The notes under the pieces are model-generated. The model saw nothing but the letters and a program-made list of their open reading frames with translations. It was not told the DNA's origin and made no database searches. Shown one piece after another: positions 49,718 to 58,782 of a stretch of DNA of 64,000 nt. The first letter of the stretch is position 1; each line of letters starts with the position of its first letter. The stretch comes from Streptomyces sp. NRRL F-2580. GTDB lineage: Bacteria; Actinomycetota; Actinomycetes; Streptomycetales; Streptomycetaceae. The translations under genes were made by a program, and so were the position numbers. The stretch covers positions 1-64,000 of the forward strand of contig NZ_JOIR01000040.1 in NCBI RefSeq assembly GCF_000720115.1. Direction: 5' to 3'.

Positions 49718-50527
49718 ATGGAACACTTAACCGACGTGCCCGAGAGTTTCGACCAGCCGGCAGACCTGGCCCAGGCGAATGACTATGACAGCTTCGCCGA
49801 GGCGTACTCGTCGGAGAACGAGAACAGCCTGGTGAACGCGTACTACGAGCGGCCCGCGATGTTGGCCCTCGCTGGCGACGTGGCTGGTCGTCAGATCTTG
49901 GACGCCGGTTGCGGCTCGGGCCCTCTGACCGCTGCATTACGCGATCGCGGTGCAGTCGTCAGCGGCATCGACGCCAGCGCGGAGATGGTGGCGTTGGCCA
50001 GGCGGCGGCTCGGTGACGACGCGGACCTGCACGTGGTCGACCTGAGGGACCGCCTGCCGTTCGCCGACGGTGCGTTCGACGATGTGGTCGCGTCGCTGGT
50101 GCTGCACTACCTGGAGGACTGGGGGCCGACGCTGGCCGAGTTGCGGCGAGTGTTGAAGCCTGGCGGCCGGCTGATCGCGTCGGTGGATCACCCTTTCGTG
50201 GCCTACACGATCCAGGATCCTCGGCCCGACTATTTTGCGACCACCAGCTATGCCTTCGACTGGACGTTCGGCGGGCAGTCCATCCCGATGAGATTCTGGC
50301 GCAGGTCATTACAGGCGATGACCGATGCCTTCACCACCGCCGGCTTCCGCCTTTCCGTCATCAGCGAGCCGCAGCCCGACCCGGCCGCCCGTGAACTGTT
50401 CCCCGACGACTTCCATAACCTTTCGACCAAAACCTGCTTCCTGTTCTTCGTCGTCGAGGTACCGCCGTCGGCTACCGGCTCGGATGAGATGCTGACGGGC
50501 CGTTCAGGTCCATGCGGGGATGCATGA
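49718..50527 (+). CDS. Class I SAM-dependent methyltransferase
   Basis: The 269-residue protein has motif I ILDAGCGSGPLTAALRDRGA (near 60-79), the acidic loop GIDASAEMV, motif IV DDVVASLVLHYLEDWG, and the RRVLKPGGRLIASVDHPF strand that marks the UbiE/Methyltransf_11 group. Substrate unknown. No clear ribosome site precedes ATG 49718; TAGGCT seven bases before suggests a leaderless transcript. It is intact, although both flanks are decayed. Confidence 0.88.
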   Translation: MEHLTDVPESFDQPADLAQANDYDSFAEAYSSENENSLVNAYYERPAMLALAGDVAGRQILDAGCGSGPLTAALRDRGAVVSGIDASAEMVALARRRLGDDADLHVVDLRDRLPFADGAFDDVVASLVLHYLEDWGPTLAELRRVLKPGGRLIASVDHPFVAYTIQDPRPDYFATTSYAFDWTFGGQSIPMRFWRRSLQAMTDAFTTAGFRLSVISEPQPDPAARELFPDDFHNLSTKTCFLFFVVEVPPSATGSDEMLTGRSGPCGDA

Positions 50528-50566
50528 GTCGGAAGGTGGGGCTGGCGGTCGCGGCGGTGACTGTGG

Positions 50567-51060
50567 TCAGTCCCGCTGGGCTTGGCGGGAGGCGGGCTGG
50601 CCGTTCCGGCGGGAGGTGCGGCGGGTGATTCGCCTGGTCATCAGCGTAATCGCGGCCCAGGTGATGAGCGACTCGGAGTGCTGGATCAGCCGTTCGTAGA
50701 CCCGGGCGTGCCTACGGGCGTGCATGACCAGGCGATCGACCGTTCGACAACCCAGCGGCGGGGCAGGACAACGAATCCCTTTGCGTCTTTCGGCCGGCTC
50801 ACCGTCTTGACCGTGAGGTTCAGGTACTTCTTCGCCCAGGTCACGAGCTGTCCGGCGTAGGCGGAATCGGCCCAGACGATTGTGATCTCCGGGTGCATCA
50901 GCCGCAGCCTGAACAGGACTTATTTCGCCGCGTCGCGGTCGGTGATGTCGGCCGGGTTGACCATCACGAACAGCGGCAGGCCCTCGGTGTACGCCCCGTT
51001 CAACTCCGCCATCACCCGGCGCCGTAACCGACGATGCCGCCGCCATGACCTGGCACGACA
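50567..51060 (-). pseudogene. IS5-family transposase remnant
   Basis: The minus strand reads ITIVWADSAYAGQLVTWAKK then YLNLTVKTVSRPKDAKGFVV and LPRRWVVERSIAW in one frame, and HARRHARVYERLIQHSESLI then TWAAITLMTRRITRR in another. These are the second half of an IS5-type (IS1647-like) DDE transposase with WVVERS-x-AW and the late YERL-x-x-HSE motif. An upstream piece (FVMVNPADITDRDAAK) ends at a stop. The N-terminal half is missing and at least one frameshift is present. Confidence 0.8.
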
Positions 51061-51281
51061 CGCCGTCGAGCAGAACACCCCGCGTCCGGCCGCGCGGCCG
51101 GCCTCAACCGGTCACCGCAGCCCCCACACACCCGCACTCCGGGCCGCCCGGAACCCTCGGACACCACTACAGGCTACGGCCCCGAACACCTCGAAATCAG
51201 GGATATAGATCAGGCACTCAGGCGGACCGGGTCGAGCGGCCTCGTGATGCGCACGGCCCCCTGCGTGGGAACACTGGGGCC

Positions 51282-51482
51282 ATGACGAACAAGGCAGCCT
51301 TGGAGGGCGGCCCGGACGATCTCCCGGTCCGGATCGTCCCGATCGCCTCGCCCGGAGAAGACCTGAAGGTCCCGCACCGCGGCGGATACGAGCACTTCAA
51401 GCCCACCTCACGGCAGCAGGACGGCCCGCAGGAGCGGCTCACCGTCTACGAGTGGTGGGAACGCACCGAGATCGCCGAATGA
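51282..51482 (+). CDS. DUF5988 family small protein
   Basis: The 66-residue protein begins KAALEGGPDDLPVRIVPIAS, continues DLKVPHRGGYEHFKPTSRQQ and ends VYEWWERTEIAE, the full DUF5988 pattern. These small proteins are scattered in Streptomyces, often beside natural-product or regulatory genes, without known role. No ribosome site precedes the ATG, but ACACTG lies about ten bases before it, so it may be leaderless. Confidence 0.8.
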   Translation: MTNKAALEGGPDDLPVRIVPIASPGEDLKVPHRGGYEHFKPTSRQQDGPQERLTVYEWWERTEIAE

Positions 51483-51523
51483 ACGCCGGATGACCGGCCG
51501 AGGGGCGCGCCGCGCCCCCGGCC

Positions 51524-52951
51524 TCACCCCCGGTAGGTCTCCAGCAGCCGCAGCCAGATCTCGCTGATGGTCGGGAAGGCCGGAACCGCGTGCCACAGCC
51601 GCTCGATCGGCACCTCCCCCGCGACCGCGATGGTGGCCGCGTGGACCAGCTCGGCCGCGCCCGGGCCGACGAAGGTGGCACCGAGGAGGACCTCGCGGTC
51701 GAGGTCGACGACCATCCGGGCGCGGCCGCGGTAGCCGTCGGCGTACAGCCCGGCGCCGGAGACCTTGGACAGGTCGTAGTCGACGGCGCGCGCCCGGTGG
51801 CCGGCCCGTTCGGCCTCGGCCAGGGTCAGGCCGACCGCGGCAGCCTCCGGGTCGGTGAAGACGGCCTGCGGGAGGGCGCGGGTGTCGGCGGTGGCCGTGT
51901 GCGCGCCCCAGGGGCCGGTGTCCAGCGGGGCGCCGGCCGCGCGGGCGGCGATCGCGGCGCCCGCGATCCGCGCTTGGTACTTGCCCTGGTGGGTGAGGAG
52001 CGCCCGGTGGTTGACGTCCCCGACGGCGTACAGCCAGTCGTGGCCGGGCACCCGGCAGCTGTCGTCCACGTCGATCCACGTCCCGACGGGCAGGCCCACG
52101 GTCTCCAGCCCGATGTCGTCGGTCCGCGGCGCCCGGCCCGTCGCCATCAGCAGTTCGTCGCCCTCCAGGCTCTCGCCGCCCTCCAGCACCACCCGGACGG
52201 GCCCGGTCGAGCCGTCCCGTACGACCGCCTCGACGACCACGTCCGTACGGATCACCGCCCCGGCCTCGCGCAGCGCGTCCGCGACCAGCTCCCCCGCGAA
52301 GTCCTCCATGCGCGGCAGCAGCCCGGAGCCGCGCACCAGCATGGTGACCTGCGCTCCGAGGCCCTGCCAGGCGGTGGCCATCTCGGCGGCCACCACCGAG
52401 CCGCCGACGATCAGCAGCCGGCCGGGGACCGCCTGCGCCGAGGTCGCCTCGCGGCTGGTCCACGGGCGGGCGCCGGCGATGCCGGGCAGGTCCGGGACGA
52501 CGGCCCGGGTGCCGGTGGCGACGACCACGGCGTGCCGGGCCGACAGCACGTGGTGCTCGCCCTCGGGGCTGGTGACGGCGACCTTGCGGACCCCGTAGAG
52601 GCGGCCGTGGCCCCGGTAGACGTGGGCGCCGATGGAGTCGAGCCAGTCGATCTGGCCCTGGTCCTTCCAGTCACCGGTCCAGTAGTCGCGGTGCGCGAGC
52701 ACCGCCGCCGTGTCCAGAGGGCCCTCGGCGGCCGCCGCCAGCCCCGGCACCCGGCGCGCGTCGGCGCGGGCCAGGACCGGGCGCAGCAGCGCCTTGCTGG
52801 GCACGCAGGCCCAGTACGAGCACTCGCCGCCGACCAGTTCGCTCTCGACGAGAGCCGTGCTAAGCCCGGCGGCGCAGGTCCGGTCGACGATGTTCTCGCC
52901 GGCCGGTCCCCCGCCGAGCACCACGACGTCGTACTCCACGGCTTCCGACAT
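51524..52951 (-). CDS. FAD-dependent pyridine nucleotide-disulfide oxidoreductase
   Basis: The 475-residue protein of the dihydrolipoamide/mercuric reductase family has FAD-binding VVVLGGGPAGENI (near 9-21) and the redox disulfide C44-SYWA-C49, spaced as in lipoamide dehydrogenase. The NAD(P)-binding GRLLIVGGSVVAAEMATAW, the second FAD motif LYAVGDVNHRALLTHQGKYQ and a dimerisation domain follow. The usual C-terminal HxxxxE pair reads HAVPAFPTISE, retained. The loop GGECSYWAC differs from the GGTCLNVGC of Lpd, so the substrate is unknown. ATG 52951 has GGAAGG 5 bases upstream; GTG two codons earlier is possible. Confidence 0.88.
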   Translation of the reverse strand: MSEAVEYDVVVLGGGPAGENIVDRTCAAGLSTALVESELVGGECSYWACVPSKALLRPVLARADARRVPGLAAAAEGPLDTAAVLAHRDYWTGDWKDQGQIDWLDSIGAHVYRGHGRLYGVRKVAVTSPEGEHHVLSARHAVVVATGTRAVVPDLPGIAGARPWTSREATSAQAVPGRLLIVGGSVVAAEMATAWQGLGAQVTMLVRGSGLLPRMEDFAGELVADALREAGAVIRTDVVVEAVVRDGSTGPVRVVLEGGESLEGDELLMATGRAPRTDDIGLETVGLPVGTWIDVDDSCRVPGHDWLYAVGDVNHRALLTHQGKYQARIAGAAIAARAAGAPLDTGPWGAHTATADTRALPQAVFTDPEAAAVGLTLAEAERAGHRARAVDYDLSKVSGAGLYADGYRGRARMVVDLDREVLLGATFVGPGAAELVHAATIAVAGEVPIERLWHAVPAFPTISEIWLRLLETYRG

Positions 52952-53136
52952 AGACACCTTCCAAGGGTTCCAGAGGGTCCGCCAGGACCCACAGGAATCC
53001 CGGTCAGGGGCTCATAGCCCGCCACTGTACGTGTGCTCCGCGGGACATGCCCGAGATGCCGCGCAGCCACGGCGTGGTGCGGCAACGGCCCGTCGAGACC
53101 CGGTTCGAGGACCCCGCGGCGGCTCGGGCGGCGGCG

Positions 53137-53330
53137 TCAGGCCTGCGCGGTGGGCCGGACGACGATCTCGCTGACGTCGACGCCGTCGGGCGGCTCGATC
53201 GCGTAGCCGATGGCGGACGCGACGGCGGAGGGCGGCATGGCGATCTCGTCGCGCTGCCGGGTCATCGCGGCCGCGACCTCGGGACTGGCCCCCTTGCCCA
53301 CGCCCTCGGTATGGGTGAATCCGGGCTCAC
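53137..53330 (-). pseudogene. C-terminal remnant of a short-chain dehydrogenase
   Basis: The minus strand encodes PGFTHTEGVGKGASPEVAAA then MTRQRDEIAMPPSAVASAIG and YAIEPPDGVDVSEIVVRPTA with a proper stop, the end of a classical SDR. No Rossmann domain or YxxxK motif lies upstream; a TetR fragment on the other strand begins instead. Confidence 0.7.
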
Positions 53331-53598
53331 CGCTGTGCGCGTGTTCACGACGCAGGGGCTGGACGCGCAGATGGAGCGCATCGCCAAGGAGGCGGGCGCG
53401 GGCCGTGCGATGCTGCGCGCCATCGCCTCACTCATGGACGCGTGCGTGGCCGCCGGGGCGATCCGTGCCGACATCAGGCCCACCGACGTCGCCGCCGTCC
53501 TCGAGGGCATCGCCCCCACCTCGGCGGGCGCCGAACACCGACAGCAGGCCGAGCACCTGCTCGACCTGACCCTGGACGGACCCACGGTCCGCCGGTGA
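53331..53598 (+). pseudogene. C-terminal remnant of a TetR-type regulator
   Basis: The plus strand reads VRVFTTQGLDAQMERIAKEA, LRAIASLMDACVAAGAIRAD, IRPTDVAAVLEGIAPTSAGA and HLLDLTLDG, the ligand-binding end of a TetR protein. The helix-turn-helix is missing. The left edge meets the SDR remnant head-on, so a deletion has removed the N-terminal halves of a divergent TetR/SDR pair and their shared promoter. Confidence 0.65.
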
Positions 53599-53753
53599 GG
53601 ACACCCCGCCCGAGCGCGCCGCCGCAAGGCCTCACCCGCACCACCGGGGTCGGAGGCGATGCCTCCGACCCCGGTGTGCGACGTGTGGGATGTGCGGGCC
53701 GTCCGCCGTCCGCCGCCCGGCGGCGCCGCGGACAGCTCCTGCTCCCCCGGGCC

Positions 53754-54161
53754 TCAGGCCTCCGACGTGCCGGGGCCCTCGGTGCCGGGGGCCTGCGCGC
53801 TGCCCTGCTCCGCGGCGATCTTGGCGCGCACCTCGTCCATGTCCAGCGCTCGGGCCTGCCCGATGAGGTCGGTCAGCGCCGCCTCCGGCAGGGCGCCGGG
53901 CTGGGCGAAGATGGCCACCTGGTCCCTGACGATCATCAGGGTCGGGATCGAGGTGATCTGGAAGGCACCCGCCAGCTCCTGCTGCGCCTCGGTGTCCACC
54001 TTGGCGAAGAGCAGATCGGGATGGGCCTCCGAAGCCCGCTCGTAGACCGGCGCGAACTGCAGGCACGGCCGGCACCAGCCCGCCCAGAAGTCGATCAGCA
54101 CGAACGGGTTCTCGCTGACCGTCTGGTCGAAGTTTTCCTTGGTGAGCTCGACTGTAGCCAC
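53754..54161 (-). CDS. Thioredoxin
   Basis: The 135-residue thioredoxin fold has FVLIDFWAGWCRPCLQFAPV (active site C30-R-P-C33) and the cis-proline in ITSIPTLMIV. A ~30-residue charged C-terminal extension is longer than in TrxA. The WCRPC site replaces the usual WCGPC, which should shift redox potential. GTG 54161 with GGAGG 10 bases upstream is preferred to an upstream ATG at 54221. No reductase gene is adjacent. Confidence 0.92.
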   Translation of the reverse strand: MATVELTKENFDQTVSENPFVLIDFWAGWCRPCLQFAPVYERASEAHPDLLFAKVDTEAQQELAGAFQITSIPTLMIVRDQVAIFAQPGALPEAALTDLIGQARALDMDEVRAKIAAEQGSAQAPGTEGPGTSEA

Positions 54162-54244
54162 GGTGTCCAGACCTCCTGATTGAGCCGACTGCTCCTTGAA
54201 CGAACGATCCGCCCCGAGCATTCCGCCCCGCCCCCGGACAGGGT

Positions 54245-55684
54245 CTAGAAGGGGTGGGCGGCCGGGGTGCTGCGGGCCGTGGTCCAGCGCAGTTCCGTGA
54301 AGGCGTCCAGGTTCGCCTCGCCGCCGAAGCGGGCCCCGGTACCGGAGGCACCGACCCCACCGAACGGCGCGACGGCCTCGTCGTTGACCGTCTGGTCGTT
54401 GACGTGCGCGATCCCGGTGGGGATCCGTTCGGCCAGGTCGAGCCCGCGCGCCGCGTCCCGGGTCACGATCCCGAGGGAGAGGCCGTACGGGCCCGCCGAC
54501 GCCAGGGCCACCGCCTCGTCCTCCGTCGCGAAGGAGCGTACGGGCGCCACCGGGCCGAAAACCTCCTCGGTGTAGGCGGGGGTGTCCTCGCCGACGCCCG
54601 CCAGTACGGTCGGCCGGTAGAAGAGGTCCCGGTGGGTACCGCCGGCGACGAGTTTGGCCCCGGCCTCGGTGCTTGCCTCCACGAGGGCGTGTACGCGTTC
54701 CACCTGGGCGCGGTCGATCAGCGGCCCCAGGTGGACCTGCTCGCGGTACGGGTCCCCCACGGCCAGTTCCTCGGCGCGCGCGGCGAGCCGCTCGACGTAC
54801 TCGTCGTAGAGCGAGGCGTGTACGAGGTGGCGCCCGGCGGTCATGCAGATCTGGCCCTGGTGGAAGAAGGAGCCCCAGGTGGCCTGGGCGACGGCGGCCT
54901 CGACGTCGGCGTCGCGGAGCACGACCAGGGCCGAGTTGCCGCCCAACTCCAGGTGCGCGCGCTTGAGGTGACGGCCCGCCAGCTCACCGACGGCGCGGCC
55001 GGCCGTCGTCGATCCGGTGAAGGACACCACCCGCACCCGCGGGTCGGCGACCACCGCGGCGCCCGTCTCGGCGCCCCCGGGCAGGACGTGCAGCAGCCCG
55101 GCCGGCAGCCCGGCGGCGGCGAACACGGCGGCGAGGGCGAGGCCACCGCAGACGGCGGTCCGCCGGTCCGGCTTGAGCAGCACCGCGTTGCCGAGCGCCA
55201 GGGCCGGCGCGACCGAGCGGATCGCCAGGATCAGCGGTGCGTTGAACGGGGCCACCACCCCGACCACCCCGGCCGGGACCCGCCGGGTGAAGGACAGCCG
55301 CGGTGCCTCGCTCGGCAGCACCTGCCCGACCGGCCGCGAGGCCAGCGCGGCGGCCTCGTAGCACTCCTGCGCGGCGACGTGCAGCTCGAAGCCGGCCTTG
55401 CCGGGTATCGAGCCCGATTCGCGGACCAGCCACTCCCGCAGCTCGTCCGCGTGGGCGGCGAACAGGTCTCCGGCGCGGCGCAGCACGGCGGCCCGCTCCG
55501 GGTGGGTGGTGCGCGCCCAGTCCTGCTGCGCGGCGCGGGCCCGTACGGCGGCCTCCGCCACGTCGGCGGGCGCGGCGAGGTCGAGGGTGGCGAGGGTGCG
55601 GCCGGTGGCGGGTTCGACGACCGGGGCGGCGCCGCCGGTGAGGGTGGGTCCGTCCTGCCAGAGCGTCGGGTCGAGGAGCGGCAT
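54245..55684 (-). CDS. Aldehyde dehydrogenase (benzaldehyde-dehydrogenase-like)
   Basis: The 479-residue NAD(P)-dependent enzyme has all core residues: the PFNAPL loop (146-151), K171 for cofactor binding, FTGSTTAGR, general base E246 in ELGGNS, and nucleophile C280 in GQICMTAGR. HVNDQTVNDEAVAPFGGVGA near the end is typical of the benzaldehyde/vanillin dehydrogenase subgroup, so an aromatic aldehyde is a likely substrate. ATG 55684 has GGAGG 10 bases upstream. It follows the thiolase in the same direction, separated by 185 bp. Confidence 0.9.
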   Translation of the reverse strand: MPLLDPTLWQDGPTLTGGAAPVVEPATGRTLATLDLAAPADVAEAAVRARAAQQDWARTTHPERAAVLRRAGDLFAAHADELREWLVRESGSIPGKAGFELHVAAQECYEAAALASRPVGQVLPSEAPRLSFTRRVPAGVVGVVAPFNAPLILAIRSVAPALALGNAVLLKPDRRTAVCGGLALAAVFAAAGLPAGLLHVLPGGAETGAAVVADPRVRVVSFTGSTTAGRAVGELAGRHLKRAHLELGGNSALVVLRDADVEAAVAQATWGSFFHQGQICMTAGRHLVHASLYDEYVERLAARAEELAVGDPYREQVHLGPLIDRAQVERVHALVEASTEAGAKLVAGGTHRDLFYRPTVLAGVGEDTPAYTEEVFGPVAPVRSFATEDEAVALASAGPYGLSLGIVTRDAARGLDLAERIPTGIAHVNDQTVNDEAVAPFGGVGASGTGARFGGEANLDAFTELRWTTARSTPAAHPF

Positions 55685-55869
55685 GGCGCGGGGCCTCCGG
55701 GTGGGGATGGGCGGGGTGCCGGGCGAGGGGGGGCGGCAGCACGCGTCATCGTGCCAGACGGGAGGCTCCACTTCTGTTCAGTTATTGGGCAGTTGACGGC
55801 GGGCGCTGACCGGAAATGGTCGACGCCCTGGTGGGGCGGGTGCCCCACCAGAGCGGTGCCGGAGCGGGC

Positions 55870-57069
55870 TCAGCGCTCCAGGACGAGCGCGATGCCCTGC
55901 CCGACGCCGATGCACAGCGCCGCCATGCCGGTGCCGGAGCCCGCCGCCGCCAGCTGGTGGGCGACCGAACCGGCCAGGCGGGCGCCCGAGGCGCCGAGCG
56001 GGTGGCCGATCGCGATGGCGCCGCCGCGCGGGTTGACCACGGCCGGGTCCAGCTCCGGCCAGGCCGCCAGGCAGCCCAACGCCTGCGCCGCGAAAGCCTC
56101 GTTGAGTTCGAGGACGCCGAGGTCGGACAGCCCGCGTCCGGCCTTGCCCAGGGCCCGCTGCACCGCGTCCACCGGGCCCAGCCCGAAGAGCTGGGGCTCG
56201 ATCCCCGTTACGGCGGAGGCGCTGATCCGGGCGAGCGGCTCCCGGCCGGTGGCGGCCAGGCCCGCCTCGTCGGTCAACAGCAGGGCCGCGGCGCCGTCGT
56301 TGAGCGGGGAGGCGTTGCCGGCCGTGACCGTACCCCGGCCGTCCGTCCGGAAGGCCGGCTTCAGCCGGGCCAGCGCCTCGGGGGTGGAACCCTCGCGGAT
56401 GCACTCGTCGCGTACGAGGTCCACGCCCTCGTACGGCACGACCTCGCCGTCGTAGAGCCCGGCGGCCCAGGCGGCCGCTGCCTTGCGGTGGCTCTCCAGG
56501 GCGAAGGCGTCCTGCGCCTCGCGGGTAACGGCGTACTTGTCGGCGACGAGTTCGGCGCCCTCGCCGAGCGAGCCGGTCCACTCCGCGGGCATCCGCGGGT
56601 TGGTCATCCGCCAGCCGAGGGTGGTGGACCACATCTGCTGGTGCCCGGCGGGGAAGGCCCGTTCGGGCTTCTGGACCACCCAGGGGGCGCGGCTCATCGA
56701 CTCGACGCCGCCCGCGATGGCCACGGAGGCGTCGCCCAGCGCGATGGCGCGGGCGGCCTGGATCACGGCTTCGAGTCCGGATCCGCACAGCCGGTTGACG
56801 GTGACTCCGGGGACGCTCACCGGGAGACCGGCCAGCAGGACTGCCATCCGGGCCACGTCGCGGTTGTCCTCGCCCGCGCCGTTGGCGTCGCCGAAGACGA
56901 CGTCGTCGATACGGGCCGGATCGAGGTCGGGCGTACGGTCCACCAGCGCGCGCACCACGTGCGCGGCCAGGTCGTCCGGGCGGACCCCGGCGAGGGCCCC
57001 GCCGAACTTTCCGATCGGGGTGCGGACGGCGTCGACGACGTAGACGTCGCGGACGGTGCGGATGCTCAT
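55870..57069 (-). CDS. Acetyl-CoA acyltransferase (thiolase)
   Basis: The 399-residue thiolase has the acyl-accepting cysteine C95 in VNRLCGSGLE, the NEAFAAQ motif, the catalytic histidine in GGAIAIGHPLGASGARL and the second cysteine in LCIGVGQG. Degradative thiolases cleave 3-oxoacyl-CoA. The opening VYVVDAVRTPIGKFGGAL and ARIDDVVFGDANGAGEDNRD resemble PcaF/PaaJ (3-oxoadipyl-CoA thiolase), which would fit the neighbouring aromatic aldehyde dehydrogenase. ATG 57069 has AGGAGAG in front. Confidence 0.9.
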   Translation of the reverse strand: MSIRTVRDVYVVDAVRTPIGKFGGALAGVRPDDLAAHVVRALVDRTPDLDPARIDDVVFGDANGAGEDNRDVARMAVLLAGLPVSVPGVTVNRLCGSGLEAVIQAARAIALGDASVAIAGGVESMSRAPWVVQKPERAFPAGHQQMWSTTLGWRMTNPRMPAEWTGSLGEGAELVADKYAVTREAQDAFALESHRKAAAAWAAGLYDGEVVPYEGVDLVRDECIREGSTPEALARLKPAFRTDGRGTVTAGNASPLNDGAAALLLTDEAGLAATGREPLARISASAVTGIEPQLFGLGPVDAVQRALGKAGRGLSDLGVLELNEAFAAQALGCLAAWPELDPAVVNPRGGAIAIGHPLGASGARLAGSVAHQLAAAGSGTGMAALCIGVGQGIALVLER

Positions 57070-57408
57070 GGGGTCTCTCCTGGGCGGATCCGTACGGCGG
57101 TGGCGCACCGGCGCCGTGTGGGCACCGATGCCGGTGTGGGCACGAAACCGGTGTGGGCATCGCGACACGCCGCCGGGCACGCCCGGTGGGGCGCGCCCGC
57201 AGTCTCCGTCCGCACGTCACCGCCTGTCAACGGCCCCCGGCGACCCGTCGGCCCCGCCGGGACGGAACGGGCCCCTGCCGCGGGAGCGGGGCGCCGGATC
57301 GGGGCCATGGACGGGGGCGAGGACGGGGGCGCCGACGGGGCGGCGGACGGGGGCCGCGGACCGAGCGCCCGAGCGAGACCGCGGACGGGGCGCCCGAGCG
57401 GGGCGCCG
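57070..57408. other. Spacer between LacI and thiolase genes
   Basis: No gene. Bases ~57305-57410 are a G-rich run of short GACGGGGGCG-type microrepeats. A promoter for the thiolase should lie nearer 57100 but no clear hexamers were found. Confidence 0.5.
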
Positions 57409-58479
57409 TCAGGTCGACTCGCGCTGCACGGCCTCGGCCGCCATCAGGTCGTGCCGCTCCGTGACCTCCGACGGCTCGCGCACCGCGTGGTCCACCAGCG
57501 AGGCCAGGTGGTCACCGGTCGGCATCTCCAGGCGCACCGTGCTCAGCCGGGGCCGCAGCAGCCGCCCGATGAGCAGGTCGTCGGCGCCGATGACGGCGAC
57601 GTCCTCGGGGATGCGCAGCCCCTCGTCCTGGAGGGCGCGCATCAGCAGCATCGCGTACTCGTCGTTGTACGCGAAGACCGAGTCCAGCCCGAGCGCGCGC
57701 CAGCGGGCCGCGAGCGCCGCCGCCGACTCCTCGGAGTACGCCATCGGGACGGGCTCGACCCGTACGCCCTCCTCGCCGGACACTTCGGCGCCCGCCGCGG
57801 AGCGGGCGCCCGCCAGCCGGGGCGCGGAGAACAGCTCGAGCCCCTCCTCCTCCGGGACGACCACGCCGATCCGCCGCCGGCCGCGCTCGACGAGATGGGC
57901 CGCGGCGCGGGCGCCGACCTCCTGCTGGTCCATGACCAGTGCGTGCGCCCCGGGTACGCCGACCGGGCCCATGGTGATCACCGCGCGGGCCCCGGCCCGC
58001 TTGAGGGTGGCGACGTTGTGCGCGGAGAGGGTGATCTCGCCGAGGGATATCACCGCCACCGGACGCAGCTCCGCCCACGCCCGCACGGCCTCGTCCCCGC
58101 TGAGGCCGAGGCTGCCGTACTGGACCACGGTGTAGTCGAGCCGGCGCAGCGCCCACTGGAGTTCGTTGAGGAAGGCGCTGTACAGGGGGCCGATCGGCGC
58201 GTTCGGGGTGGGCAGCAGCACGATCCGGGTGTGCCCGGCGCGCAGACTGCGCGCGGCCGCGTGCGGGACGTATCCGAGTTCCTCGGCGGCCTCGCGGACC
58301 TTGCGGCGGGTCGGCTCGCTGATGCGTACGGCTTCCGCGTTGTTCAGCACGTACGAGACCGTCGCGCGCGAGACCCCGGCGAGGCGGGCCACATCGGCGC
58401 TGGTGGGAACGGGGGGTGGCGGCGTGGACGATCCGGAGGCCGCGTTCGGCGGCTTCGGCGATTTCGGTGACTGAGACAT
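57409..58479 (-). CDS. LacI-family regulator
   Basis: The 356-residue protein has a Pro/Ser-rich lead and then the LacI helix-turn-helix TSADVARLAGVSRATVSYVL (26-45) with hinge AAARSLRAG. The effector domain (VVPEEEGLELFS, VFAYNDEYAMLLMRALQDEG, VIGADDLLIGRLLRPRLSTV) follows. A perfect palindrome lies 72 bp upstream, between it and a divergent transporter gene, so it probably controls both. The inducer is unknown. GGAAGG precedes ATG 58479. Confidence 0.9.
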   Translation of the reverse strand: MSQSPKSPKPPNAASGSSTPPPPVPTSADVARLAGVSRATVSYVLNNAEAVRISEPTRRKVREAAEELGYVPHAAARSLRAGHTRIVLLPTPNAPIGPLYSAFLNELQWALRRLDYTVVQYGSLGLSGDEAVRAWAELRPVAVISLGEITLSAHNVATLKRAGARAVITMGPVGVPGAHALVMDQQEVGARAAAHLVERGRRRIGVVVPEEEGLELFSAPRLAGARSAAGAEVSGEEGVRVEPVPMAYSEESAAALAARWRALGLDSVFAYNDEYAMLLMRALQDEGLRIPEDVAVIGADDLLIGRLLRPRLSTVRLEMPTGDHLASLVDHAVREPSEVTERHDLMAAEAVQREST

Positions 58480-58550
58480 TGCCGTGGCATCCTTCCAGAC
58501 CGATTGCGCCCAGGGGCTAGCGGATGGCCTGAAACGAATGCTACACAGTG

Positions 58551-58577
58551 GTTACACGAGTCATTGATACGTGTAAC
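58551..58577. promoter_or_regulatory. Perfect inverted repeat, likely operator
   Basis: GTTACACG, 11 bases, CGTGTAAC: perfect 8-bp arms in an AT-rich patch of the divergent LacI/transporter spacer. The arms are further apart than in compact LacI operators, so each arm with its neighbouring bases might be a half-site of a larger site. Confidence 0.6.
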
Positions 58578-58782
58578 TACGGCGTCATACCCCCGTCGAC
58601 GGACGTGACGACGGATGTGTCACCGCACGTGCGCACGCACGTGACCCGCCGTGCCGCCGCCCCCTGTCGCGCTCCGTCGCACCCCCGCCGTCGCGACGGG
58701 GCGGCGCGCACCCCGCACGCGCCCGCCGGCCCCGGCCCCGCACGCCGCGGCCTGCTCCCCTGCTGCTCGTCGAAAATCCGCC

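Noticed and set aside
49718..52951. Natural-product gene cluster around the methyltransferase, DUF5988 and flavin reductase genes
   Set aside because: No polyketide, peptide or terpene synthase is present, and the genes lie on different strands among debris.
54254..56455. 733-codon plus-strand open frame
   Set aside because: Shadow of the aldehyde dehydrogenase and thiolase genes.
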